Source: Chromera velia (lineage: Eukaryota > Sar > Chromeraceae). Taken from it: DNA of 44,683 nt. Under the pieces are notes generated by a model that ran no database searches, was not told where the DNA came from, and was given only the letters and a program-made list of their open reading frames with translations. The translations under genes were made by a program, and so were the position numbers. Shown here in pieces: positions 14,938-26,477 of this stretch (positions within the stretch are counted from its first letter, which is position 1; each line of letters opens with the position of its first letter). The stretch spans positions 1 through 44,683 of the forward strand of contig JAHBMJ010000585.1 of the NCBI GenBank assembly GCA_018398765.1, given 5' to 3'.

Positions 14938-17900
14938 TCACCCCCAGAGACCTCTCCAGCTCTCTTGAGCTATCACCAGTACAACGGCCCCGACCCAGTC
15001 CAACATGCTGCAAGAAGGTGGAGGGCTGGGCTGCGGACCGCCGTTCGGAGACTCTGTGGGAAAGGACAGGATGCCAGTGCTCTCGTAAGGGTCTGGCTTA
15101 GGGTGTGGGGTTACAGGAGGGGTGCTCAGGTCTTTTGAGACCGGGCTGACTGGTGGATTTGTCGACGCCTGGAGGCACGCAGGAAGCACGAGACCCTGGT
15201 GTGACTCCTCGTTCTCAATTGTCCCCCAAGAGTCGAAAATAGACTCCCATTCGGTGTCAGGAGGAGGAAAGGAATCCTCTGGCTGTCTGCTCGAAGACAC
15301 TCTCAGGTCCCCGCTTTGAAGGGAACAAACAATGTCTCTGGGTGAAGCGCCCTGAGTGCTGACGCTTGCATTCGAAGACCGTGCTGATGAGGTGCGCCAT
15401 TTCCATCCTGAATTCTGAATTTCTTTCTTGGAAGAGTCGAGTGGAGAAGCCGAGGTAGCTTGCAACCAGTCGATCGAGAAGGGACAGGAGAAACGTGTGA
15501 GAATGGACAGAAAAACTATGTGAAGACGGAAACAGAAACACGTGGAACCAAAAAGGAAAGAACCGCATACTCATAGCTAGACAAATCACGTATCCGGAAT
15601 TTGCGGTTGTTGCAGGCGTCACACTTCCTGTCGCATTTGCTCAAAAACAAACTGCTCACGCTTCTTCTGCAGGAAGACATTAAATTTGATCACGCTGTTC
15701 CTTCAACACGCTCCTGTTGACCTCGGCAGAACCCAACCTTTCCCTTGATGCTTTTTCTTACAAATGGCAGCACACATAAAGGCACATGCACCTATGTGCA
15801 CACACACATGAAGCCCTTTTCATGTACCTTCTAAAAGGCCCAACATTCTGATCAGTCGCATTCTCCCACACCAATAGATTCGCCAGTTGCGGGTTTCGCA
15901 TGCGACAGAGGAAAGGAATCGAAAGCTCGAATGAAGGCGACACACACTGACCCCGCATGTACATTTCAGGGGACCCCCATTGGACTCTGTTGGGAGCAGA
16001 TTCTGCACATCCGTTTCGTGCACAGAAATTAGTTGCAAGTTCAAGCTGAAGAGATCAAAGTGGCATCACCGGTAGTTTGACTTCACTCCCGTCCACTGTC
16101 GTCGTTCCAGACGGCTAGAACCTTTCGTCTACCTCTCTCCAGCAAAAGACAAACATGCGTAAGGATGCGGAGAAGAGGGAAGATGGAAGTGCTTCCAGTA
16201 GTTCAGGCAACGCATGAGGAGTTTATGACGCTCTGTGTTGACTAGCCACCCAGCTGCTGCCTGCCTGCCTGCCTGTCTATCTGCCTGACTGACTCACTTG
16301 ACGAAAGTCTGCGACCGCGATCTCTCGCAGTGCGCGTCTAAGTCTCGTGGAGACGCACGCGCAGAGAGGGGGTGGAGGCCCAACCACCGGTATGCAGTGT
16401 TCCAAGCCTGCCTCCTTCAAACCACGCAGGACTCCTTCTGCGGATGGACGATCTTCCGGATTCACCTGCACGAAAGAAACCGTGTTCAAGGCCAAGACAT
16501 GCATGTGCATGGTGGCAGAGGAGTACTTAGTCAGCAAGACTGACGAAGCCCTCTAATGGAGAAGGCATCGATTTAAGAAAACAATGAGAGAAAAACGCGG
16601 GAAGGTGACAAGAAATCAAGTGGTGAGACAAAACAAAGGTCAGCAGGAAGGGCGATCGACAGGGAGACAGGCAGCGAGGAGATTAGTCAGCCAGGCATCC
16701 ATGCAGCCAGCTGCGAGGGTGTGCATACACACAGCAGAATAAAAACAATATAAGCTCTTCAAAAGTTTGATTATGTTTCTCCCTCGATTTATCTGTGCCT
16801 CTTTCCTCTGGCGTTCCCTGCCGTTCTTGCGGCCACTGTTCCCAGGCTGCTAGCTCCTCTCTCACCTGTCTGCCCGCTTCTCTCTCTCTCCCTATGAGGG
16901 CGTCTCTCTCTGTCTCCCTCTCTCTCTCTCTCTCTCTGAGAGTGTGTGCGTGTCTATGCGTCTTTTTGGCTTCCTCTCTCCGTGTCAGCGTGCATTTACG
17001 TGAATTTGTGATTGCATCCGAGAAAAAGAACAAGTAAACGGCGGCAGACGGGCCGACGGGTCTCTCTGCCGTGGAACGCTTCTCAATGTGACCATCCTCC
17101 CCCACTGACCGAAACCATCCGAAGGAAGAGATTGAGAAGAGCGCGGTTCTCTACCTCCAACAGCTTGAGCTCCTCTTTCACCTGAAAGTTTCGCGTCTGA
17201 TCCTCCCACGCGTCGAGGTCAATCACATAAATTCCCGAAAGAAGCTCAAGCCCCACCACTCCAAGGGACCAGATATCGGACGCTCTGGTCTTCTTCTCCC
17301 CTCGCGCCGCCAAAACCTCTGGGCTGCAAGCAACCGTTGAAGAGGAGCCAACATAGAGATATGACGTAACTCAGACGCAGCCCAAAGGCAATTGAACACT
17401 CGGAAAGCATAGTGCAAGGAAACCTCGCTAGATCGGTGGATTGATCGGTCGTCTCTGCAAAGTAGGCACGACTCCTCTGCCAACCAACGCACCTGACATA
17501 TCCAGGCGAGAAGGTCACAAGGCGAAACCTCTTTGAGACTGTCTCTCCCTCTTCCACCGCAGACCCAAGGTCTCCAAGTACAGCCTGGGCTCCTGAATCC
17601 CTGGACACGAAAATATTTTCGGGCTGCAGGAAAGCATGCAAGAACGGCCGGTCGCGATAGTACCCATGTGTTGGCAAAAGACTACTGATTCCCAACAGAC
17701 TCAGGGAACTGAAGTTCAGCAAGGCAGCTCCGTAATTGCAATGAAAACCCGCCGCGGGTATGCAAACTGCTTGAGAAGACTGGAAAGCCGGCAGGCCGAG
17801 AGCGGAACGGAGGAAAGGACAGAAAAGGATTGAGAAGGGACAAAACACCAGACCAGGCCGACTCGGCTACTCACCTTGATGTCGCCATGTATCATCTTGT

Positions 17901-18969
17901 TGCTGTGCAAGAAGCTCAGTGCGGAGGCTACCTGAACACAAACAAGTGACAGGCAGAGAAGTGAATGCATGCATGGCAGACAGCAGGCCGATTGAGATCG
18001 AGCCCTTGAAAAGAATAAAGAGCCCCAGCTGACGTGCCCAACGATCTCTGCAGCCCTCCTCTCTGTAGACGAGCCGAGTTCGATGAACGCGACCATCTCG
18101 CCGCAACAGTGAAATGCCTCTCATATTCTGTAACAAGCCTGCACGTGTACAGTGAAGGAGACTATGAGGCGTGACACTGCGATTCACCGGCAGCAGGGAA
18201 AAGGATCATACAGAGTTTTCCAGCAAAACGTTGCGGTTACAGAACGGACATTTCGCGTTTGAGAGTGTCGCAGGCAGTCGGGGAACGAGAGACCGATGCA
18301 GGCCCGAAGGAAGGAGAGATTGCAAAGGGCACTCATGGGGAAGAATGGCAGTAATGCAGAAGCGCAAGAGGAAGAGATAGACTGAGATACCGAAAGGACA
18401 ACAACCAATTCCAAGGGCACATCAGTATACACGCAAGCAAATGGCTCGCGTGATATCTCATCCCATTGAACAGTATTGCAGCAGACCTTACGGTGAGGTG
18501 ACCACTCTCTCCTTGGAATGCGTCGCATGAGACGAATTTTTGGATGTGTGGGTGTCTGCAGCAGATCGCAAAGGCAGATCACAAAGCAGGATATAGATAC
18601 TTTCCCTGGCGTAGGGTGATTTCTAGCCAAAACTCAACTTAGATCTGAGCACTGATGCAGCACAAACAACGCCATCAAACAGGTCAGGCAAACTCACCGA
18701 AAAGTAGATAGCATCCAGGATTCTCTCACCGCCGACAGGAATTTACACCGCTGTGCATTCTTCTCACAATATGTGACCCGTTTGATGCAAATCTGCTTTC
18801 CCCCGACTTCCTCTGCCACCACAATTGTTCCCTCTGTCTTGTGCAGCACAGTGGAAACAGCCCCCGGCATTGTAGGAGAAGAAAAGGGTTCTTCGAAAAT
18901 GCGCGCGGCAATTTGTAAGTGCCTCAAAAGACCTGAGTGTCGAATGCCAATTTCAGCTATATGGTACAC
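14938..18969 (-). CDS. Protein kinase, multi-exon, HGD/DLG type
   Basis: A eukaryotic protein kinase fold. Exons read from the 5' side are 18969-18698 (beta-3 lysine in ICIKRV; helix C), about 18555-18487 (HPHIQKFVSCDAF), about 18138-18034 (AAEIVGH), 17931-17875 (ASALSFLHSNKMIHGDIK), 17623-17493 (PENIFV; GDLGSA; PGYV), 17323-17116 (SPEVLAARG; SDIWSLGVVGLELLSG), 16465-16298 (VNPEDRPSAEGVL) and 16045-15828. Phases agree from exon 4 to exon 8. The catalytic loop is HGD instead of HRD and the metal motif DLG instead of DFG. The catalytic Lys, Asp, Asn and metal Asp are present, so activity is plausible. I see no clear glycine-rich loop. An exon at 15666-15564 fits in phase and holds a C-x3-C-x2-C cluster (KCDRKCDACNNRKF). 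A Ser/Pro-rich last exon to 14938 is tentative, as are the second and third exon limits and the start ATG. Confidence 0.75.
16907..16943. repeat. (TC)n microsatellite in a kinase intron
   Basis: A TC run broken by GTC words, in the intron between the exons ending at 17116 and starting at 16465. It reads (GA)n on the coding strand. Confidence 0.85.
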
Positions 18970-19614
18970 ACTGTATAAGTAGAGTGCATTGAATGAAAGC
19001 GGTTGTGCGTGAAGGAATTATCGATATATATAACAGCTTAATTGAAACTTTGTCATAGCACTGATCGAGGTGGAGCGCGTCTAAGATTCGCGCGAGTGCA
19101 CGCGAGTGACACACTGACACACTGAGCACTGCAGGTCACTGAGTCTGACATGCCGTGGCCAATATAGTTTAAAATATGACGGTCCCGACAGGCGGTTGTC
19201 TGCGGTTTTTCACCGTAAATTTCGCGTCGTGCTGAGGCCCCAGACGTCAGATTTCTGCGTTTTTTTCAGGGGCGGGGGCCACGGTTTTCACTCGAATGAC
19301 GTGGGCGTTGCCTTCGCGTGACGTGCGCACAGAGCCGTGATGACGCATCCAACCGCTCTCCCTTATAGCTGTATCGCTTCCAGAAGTGTCCAAAAGAGAG
19401 CTTGTATTCCCATCGTGTCTACCCTCTCATGGACTCCCGCACAATCTGCAGGTGTTAGGCCTCCAGTCTCAAAGTACTGGGCTGACAATACGCTCAAACA
19501 ATCTGTCTAGCGGCATTTTTACCACATGATCTTTCCGTTTTGTCTTGATGATACGTATTGTTCATAGGCCTTTCACAGTCAAAGTTTCTGAACGTTTTTG
19601 AGCCGAAGATCGCG
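18970..19614. promoter_or_regulatory. Shared promoter region of the divergent kinase and serine-rich protein genes
   Basis: The 645 bases separate two divergent start codons. The kinase-proximal half is AT-rich (TATATATA at 19024-19031). The other half is GC-rich and holds several TGACG/ACGTCA motifs, annotated separately, and CTTATAGC near 19363. No open frame or repeat of note. Confidence 0.6.
19297..19348 (+). promoter_or_regulatory. Three TGACG motifs at 22-bp intervals
   Basis: TGACGTGG begins at 19297, TGACGTGC at 19319 and TGACGCAT at 19341, all in the same orientation, with start-to-start distances of exactly 22 bases. A palindromic GACGTC lies at 19243-19248. TGACG/ACGT cores are typical sites of bZIP factors (CREB/ATF, plant TGA and similar). 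Spacing of about two helical turns would place bound factors on one face of the DNA. Binding is an inference. Confidence 0.45.
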
Positions 19615-22600
19615 ATGTTTCCGTTTTCCGGAAGCTTATCTCTAACAGGGAGCACGAGCAGTAGTCATGGGAGCGATTCACATGGCAACTCCACGGAGGA
19701 TCAGAAGTTCTGTCAGGTGGTGCAGAGCCTTTTGGGTCAGTTTCCTTCATAGCTCGGTCAGTTTTCGTCCGTCTCGGTTTTTCTCGTCATTCATCTTTTC
19801 GTTATTCTTCTCTGCAGGGACCACCTGGGAGAGCGAGGTGCGGAGGCTTGCCGATCTGCATTCATTGCCGATCACTCCCGAGTCTCTTCTGGCTTCGTGC
19901 ATCGGTGCATGGACGCATGTAGTGAAGGGGATTCTCACCGCACGGGAAGAGAAGGAGGACCTAGGATGCGCCGGGGTCCTTCCCGCTGGTTCCGTAGCGG
20001 GCCCCTCTTCCAGTACCTCTTCCTCCTCCTCGGTGGAGGCGGTTGTGGAAAGACAGGAGACTCAAGGTGGGATTATGTCCCGAGTGCGGACGGGATGGGA
20101 TTCCCTTCGTCTCCGCCGTGGCAGCAGCCTGATGGACACGGGTGCAAGTGGGAGCACTCCTGCATCGGTGTTCCCTCCTGAGTTTGTGCCTGTGAACCTG
20201 GGCCAGCTGGATGCCGTCAGTCAGGAGACGTTCAGAAAGGCCCTCGCAGAAGTGGGGGGGCAGCACGTGGAGAAGAAAGAACTTGATGGTACGTGGGGGG
20301 GGGGCACTGTGGGGGTGGGTGGGGATCTGAAATGCTCCGTTGGTTGAAAGCTGCAGGGGCAGGAAGGGAAGGGGGGTGCATTGCATTGGGGTAAACGTGA
20401 CTCGATCAGTTCTGTTGATTTACTTACAGGCAGGCAGGACGTGTCCACGGCTGGTGGCTTTCTGTTTGGCTTTCTGTCTCTGTGTTGTTATTATTCATGT
20501 GTGCCGTGCTTGCTTCCCTCCTCCCTTTCTCTGCAGAGGTCATCGAGTGCTTCTTCCACGCCGCGCACATCGTTGCAAGAAATGCAAGGAAGCCGGAGTC
20601 CAAAAAATCCTCTTTCGTCACCCACTTCGGGAAGGGGGTCTACAACAGGTGGGCAGGTTCTCTTCAATGGGGGTATGTGAGGCAGGCAAGAGAAAACGGT
20701 TCTTTTCTTCTGTAGTGGATTTTTTTCCTGGAGGGTGAAGGAGCTTTGGGGATGGGTTTATGGTGGGGGGATGTTACATCTCCTCTTTGAGTCGGTGCCT
20801 TGACGGCATCTGCTTGTCTTGCTGCCTTGCCGGGCTTTCTTCTCCTTTCTGCGCGGACTTCCCGCTTGCAAGCCGACCGTTCCCCTCTCTTCAGTACCGT
20901 TGCGGTTTTTTTTCTTTTGGTACGTTCGCATTTTGCACACTGGCAGGGCTTCCTGCACACATGCTTCTCTCTCTGTCCGTGTGCAGCGTGCGCTCGATGG
21001 TGGAGCCACTGGTGGAGCCGTTGCTGGTGACGGCCGAGCGAGCCTTGCAACACATGCTGACAGAGACGGAGGGTGAGAATGGAGTGACACCATCCAGCAG
21101 CAGTGCGTCGGCTGGAAAGACCAAAGCAGGGAACGCATCCCCGGCTTCTGCTGACACAACTGACGACCCCATCCCTCTCCCATCCGGTGCTTTCCCCCCC
21201 CCCTCACGTGCCCCGTCTGCGTCCTCCTCCTCTTCCTCCCAACTTCCCTTCTCATCCAGTGCGGCATCCCCCACTCCCGCAACTACCACCACCGGCGGTA
21301 CCCTCTCCCTTCCCTCTCTCAACGCACACGTGCCCCCTGCTCCTGCGCCCCTCGGCATTCCTCCACGAGGTCTGTCCCCCACAGCTGCCGAATCTGCTGA
21401 ACCGCCTGTGTCCACACTTCCGCTCCACTCAGTCCCCTCCCCCACCCCTGGCGTCCCGCCCAATTCTGGATCACCCCTGTGGCTCCATCCTCCCCCATCA
21501 TCATCTGTGGGAGTGTCCACAGGAGTGCATGGGGGAACCAGATTCAGTTCCCCCCCCATGTCTTCTGGTCTGGGCCGGCCTCGAGGACTCCGTCTTTCCG
21601 CTTCGTGTTCCCACTTCCCCTCTTTTTTGGCCGCATCGTCATCCAATGGGAATGGGAACGCGGCTGCCTCATCCTCCTCCTCAGCGTCATCCTCCTCTTC
21701 TTCCTCTAGCTCGTCGTCAGTGGGTAGCACAGGGACACAGCAACAGGCTGCGGGGAGGAGACGGCTGTTCAGTAGTTGTAGTGGGTATGGGGCGCAACAG
21801 TTGCCTACTCATGGGTTGGGACCTCGTTTGACAATTCCTGATCTTCCCCGGGTGCGTAGTGCTGCCGAGTTGAGTCGGTCTCCCGTTGGAGATTCCGACA
21901 CTGCGCAGGCTTTGCTGGGCAGGGCATTGAAGAAATGCAGGTTGGATGCAGGCGGGGACAATGAAAACGGGTCGACGAATGGAGGGGGATCGGGGCTTGT
22001 GCATCCAGACCTCGAGCCTCCCGTCTCCCGGTCCTTCATTTCTCCCAATCCTAGTCCTCCTGCCAGCAGTGTGCCTGCCGTCTCTTTTGGCCTGTTTGGG
22101 AGCAATTCGAATCCCAATCTGCCTTTGCTGGCTTCTGCAGCAGCCGGAAATCACCCCCCCTCTCCCACTCTGTCGTTTCCTTGTTCGCCCCTTTCCAGGC
22201 AGCAGCATCAGCCGTCGTCTTCCTCTTCTTCATCTCAGCCAGGGGAGGCACAACAGATCCACAACAACGGGTCTCCTGTTCTCCAACAGGGCGAGGGGGG
22301 CAGAAACGGATTTCTTCGGTGGCCCCCTGCTGCCGCCAGTGCTTCTGCTGGGGGCACAGCAGCAGCAGCAAAGGACCCTCTTCTCGACTCCAGTGTGTGG
22401 GGTCCTCGTTTGTCTCCAGGCAGCAGCAGCAGTAGCAGAGACGGCCCGGCTCCGATGCCCATCGACGTGTGTTCAGGTGAGGGTGACGACAGTGGGGGGG
22501 GAGACGGGGAGGCTTCAGGCTCTTTCGTGTCAAGTGTCATGGGGGTGGAAGAAGAGACACCCACGAACGGGATCGTGCAGGTCGTTCAACAGCAAAGCTA

Positions 22601-22958
22601 CCCTACACAGCTTCATCGGTCCCCGGGAGGGCTCGGGCCCATGTCGCCCTTGTTGGATGGTTTGGGGCCACCCCCTCGGTCCCCATTCAACCACCCACCC
22701 GCTCCCCCGGCTCCCCGAACTCATCCGGAAGTCGATCAGAGAAGGAAAGGCCGAAAGAGAGGAGGGGGAGTACCGACAAGCAGTCGAGTTGTGCAGAACC
22801 CGCCTGCATACTCTGCGGCGTCTCTGACGGGATTGGTGGCCGATGGAATGATGCAAGTGCAGATGTCAGATGAGACGGTGGGCAGAAGTAGTGCAAGTGG
22901 GGCGAACGGAGGTTCAAATGGAATGCTTCTTTCAAATGGACAAGCCTGCCTGCAGTGA
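19615..22958 (+). CDS. Unrecognised Ser/Pro/Gly-rich protein, 4 exons, 891 aa
   Basis: Exons 19615-19735, 19818-20288, 20537-20648 and 20987-22958 join in phase to 892 codons ending with the stop at 22956-22958. An in-frame ATG at 19558 could add 19 residues. The first part is ordinary globular-type sequence: TWESEVRRLADLHSLPITP, SCIGAWTHVVKGIL, then after a Ser-rich loop EVIECFFHAAHIVARNA and MVEPLVEPLLVTAERALQHM, which look like helices. The last 600 residues are Ser/Pro/Gly-rich with Gln runs and a short basic patch (RRKGRKRGGG) near the end that could be a nuclear signal. I do not recognise a family. The long fourth exon could hide introns, and the disordered tail is the least certain part. 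Divergent from the kinase gene. Confidence 0.7.
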
Positions 22959-24698
22959 TTAGAGAGAAGTGTGAGAGAGATGGACCTCTATAGAGAGGGT
23001 GAGAGAGAGGTTGGGTGGGTGACTGGGTTTGTCATTTTGCTCAGCCTCTCTGTCTTTCAAATTCTTCTCAATCTCCGTACAGTCAGTCAGGCACGCGGGA
23101 AGACGGTTGAAAGAATCGAGGTGCGTGTTTCAAATATTCGTTTTGTGTGTTGAGATGAATTGTCGCGGTCTGGAAAGAAGGGAGGGCGTGTCGATTTTCT
23201 CATCTGTCTTGACTGAGTGCGTGAATGAGCAGTCGCTCGGTCGGGGCGCTTATGTGAAGGGTTTGTGTGTCTGTATGTGTGTATGCGTGTGTGTGTGCAT
23301 GGGTGGTGTCGGTTGTCGGTTCTGTCTGTTTGCGTGCCTGGTTTGGTGCATTTTGTGTCCATTTGCATATTTGGGCAAGCTTGGGTGTGTCTTTTTGAAC
23401 TGCGCGGTCATAAGAGAGAAAAGTGAAGCAGAACACAAAAAACCAAGCAAGATGAAGCAGCGGGGTTTCTGAAGTGAACGACACTTCATTTTTTCTTCCT
23501 GCCGGTGAGTTAGAGGTTGAAAGAAAGAAAGCAGCATGACAAAAAAGTTTAAGGACAACAGCTAGGGATACCCTCCCTCCCTCCGTCCCTCCCTCGTACA
23601 GAATGAAATGAATTCAGAGGAGAGCGACAAAAACGGACAGACAAACAAACTGGAAGGACATCAATAAAGGAGCAAGATGGAGGGGTCGGAGGGACAGACG
23701 AATTCTTTGTTTGTCTGCGTGTTGTTGAGTGTGTCAAAATACAAAGCAAGAGGCTTTTCTCGGTCTTCTTGGTCGGTTTTTAATTCCCTTCTCCCGAATC
23801 GCTTCTTCCCTTTCCTCCCTTCCTTTTCTTGTTCCTGTCTTCCCTGACTACTGAGCTGTCTTGCGGTGCGAGTCAAAAAAAGAAAGCAGCATCTGCCTTT
23901 GGTGTTCGCCAACGTCAATCCTTTCTTCTCCCCACACACATCCCCCCTCCCCTTCTTCCTTCGTTGTAGAATTCATCCCCACTTTTCCCCTTGTGTATCT
24001 GTGTGTACACTGGAAGGAGGGAGATTCCAGACAGACCAGCGGACGTGCAGGCGCGCTCTGTATAATCAAAATGGTCCCGCGGCACCTTTTCGGGGTAAAC
24101 TCAAGACCAGAAAACCGTGGAAGATATGAGGACAGGAGGGCATGCAGAAACGCACTTAGGCATGCAGGCAGACAGCTACAAAAGTAAGCATACAGCAGAA
24201 AAAGGCAGGAAACAAAAGAACAGCGCTGGTGCGGGTTGGTGAAAGAAAGTCGAGAGAGACGTCAGATTCGCAGCACTCAGATGAGATGACAAAAACCAGG
24301 GGTCGTCTTCCTGTACTTCTGCACCGTCTTTTCCTTCCGGGTTGTCCATTTTTGATGTCCTTCGGTCTCGTGCGAGAAATGAAGGAAGGAAGAAAGGAAG
24401 ACAGCGCCGTGTCTGACAGGTTGCTTGTCTGCTGTCTGTCTGTCATGGGTCAGAGGAGGCGGGAGAAGGGCTTTTGTCGCGTGGTGCAGGGAAGCACGGA
24501 AGGGATTGGAATGTTTTTGTCGGGCGAGAGACCAGGGGGGGTTGGGGAAGGGTCGGGGGGAATAGGATGTGGAGGAAGAAAGAGAGGTTTAGGTGTTGCA
24601 GCTGGAAAGAAAAAAGGAGGAAGGAACAGATACAGTCTACCATCCCCGTGCGGCGTGAAGGCTCCGTCTCGCACACAGAGACAAGAGGCTGCTGTGAC

Positions 24699-24727
24699 AC
24701 AGACAGACAGACAGACAGACAGACAGA
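24699..24727. repeat. (GACA)n microsatellite
   Basis: About seven tandem copies of ACAG/GACA within the gene-poor region. Confidence 0.9.
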
Positions 24728-25537
24728 AACAACAGAAGAGAAGGAGAGCGATCGATAATCGTTGCTACTCGGGGAAGAGAGGAAGGAAACGGAGAGTGCT
24801 ACTGTAATTGAGGAAAAGGGTGGTGAAAGAGAATGGGAGAGGCTCGTGCACGGATGGACAGACAGACCAACTGAGGGGTGGGTATCCTTCCATCTCATCC
24901 AGCCGATGCATGGGCTGGTCAGGTCAGTCGGTCCCTCCATCAGCCAACGTGGTGGGAGGGCTGGCGCCTTTTTTTTCTTTCTTACTTTCTTACATGTAAT
25001 GAGCTGATCCATCTCTTTCCTTCCGCCTGTCGGTTATCCTTCCTTCATCCGGAACGGCCCTCTTTTTGCTCCCTCTTCATTCACCTACTAGTTTCTTTCT
25101 GTAGGTGGGTGGGGCGGGGAAGGCTTTTTTGGTGGTCGAGCGGGTGTTTCAGTTTCGACAGGCAGCGGTAGGAGGGGGGAGGCAGCATGAGAAAATCAAT
25201 CTGGAGGGAGACTCCTCTTTGTTAGTCTGTCCGTCTTTCTGTGTGCACTTTAGCAAAACGAGTAAGGTTTTTTCTCTCTTCGTCATCGATCCGTCTGTCT
25301 GCCTGCCTGTATCTGACTGCTGGTTGCGGAAATGAAAGAACAAGAATTCAAACCCGGAAGACGAGGGGGAGCAGAAGAGAGAAAGGGAAAGGGAAGGGGG
25401 GTGGCGGGGGGGGAAGAAGGTTGCCTTCCTACTCAGCGCGGTGCGTATGGTGCTCTTCTGTTTGTACCCTTAGGTGCTTGCTGTCTTACTTGCTCTGCTC
25501 TGATGAAACCAGCTGTCTGACTCAAGAATGAGGAAAG

Positions 25538-25571
25538 AGGGAAGGAAGGAAGGAAGGAAGGAAGGAAGGAA
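25538..25571. repeat. (GGAA)n microsatellite
   Basis: About eight tandem copies of GGAA/GAAG in a purine-rich block. Confidence 0.9.
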
Positions 25572-25687
25572 GCTTGGGTTGGAGCTGACCAAGAAGAGAG
25601 AAAGAGAAAGCAAGATGAAGAGGATGCATTCACAAAGGCATGAATTAGTTCTTTGGATGGAATGTCTTGGGGAATCACTAATTCAGT

Positions 25688-25711
25688 TTGTTTGTTTGTT
25701 TGTTTGTTTGG
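25688..25711. repeat. (TTTG)n microsatellite
   Basis: About six tandem copies of TTTG. Confidence 0.9.
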
Positions 25712-26450
25712 GGACATTGCAAAATCGCTACCTTCGTTCTTCGTTCACAGAGGAAGAAAAGGAAAAACACGAAAGCTGAAGCCAGAATTGAAAGGTTAGG
25801 GGTAGAAGGAAAGAAACCGATAGGATCGAAGGAAGCGGGAGAGGGTGCTTTGCGCCGGTTGATTGACGGTCACTGATCTCTGTCAGGCCCGCCCTCCAAA
25901 AAAAAAGAAAAAAGAGAGCCTGATGTTGCGAGAGGCAAGGTGAAGGGGAGGGAAAGAAGAGGCGTTCTCTGAAAGGTGTCTCTGTCTGTCTCTCTCTGTT
26001 CAACGATCGAGCGTGTAAACAGCGTCCACACACAAAGAGCGTGGGAGTGCACGGGTACGTACGTGTCCATGCTGCTCTCTCGATGCCCCTCTTTCCTGGA
26101 TACATCCGCAGACGGCAAATTCAGTCAGACAAAGAAAAAGAAGAAGCCTCTCTGTCCGTCTGTGTGTCTGTGCTCGATCATAAGGCCCCTCTATGGGTCA
26201 ATCGACAGACAGTTCGTTGTCTAGACTGCCTGTTTAGACACGAGCTGCGGCAGCAAATCCTTCCGGTCGTCGAGTTTGTCAACCGAATTGCGTCCTTCTT
26301 TCTGCATGCGACCGGACGAAGACCTAACTGATCTGCGGTCGTGTTTCCCTCGTCGCCTTCCTGTCTACCTCTCCGTCCTGGTATCTGTCTGTCCATGCAT
26401 GATGGTCTGTCTCCTGCCTGACGACTGTCTTCGAGAGCATCATGCTGGCC

Positions 26451-26477
26451 TGAATGAATGAATGAATGAATGAATGG
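26451..26477. repeat. (AATG)n microsatellite
   Basis: About six tandem copies of AATG/TGAA, followed by related AATGGAGG words. Confidence 0.9.

Noticed and set aside
20891-21730. 279-codon open frame on the minus strand, Gly/Glu-rich
   Set aside because: A mirror of the Ser/Pro-rich fourth exon of the + strand gene; its composition is a by-product of that bias.
23150-23472. Cys/Val-rich open frame on the plus strand
   Set aside because: Its Cys/Val pattern comes from GTGT repeats, and no acceptor or donor ties it to the upstream gene.
24443-25012. 189-codon minus-strand open frame rich in Ser, Pro and Phe
   Set aside because: Low-complexity translation of purine-rich DNA and the GACA array, with no splice partner and no recognisable motif.
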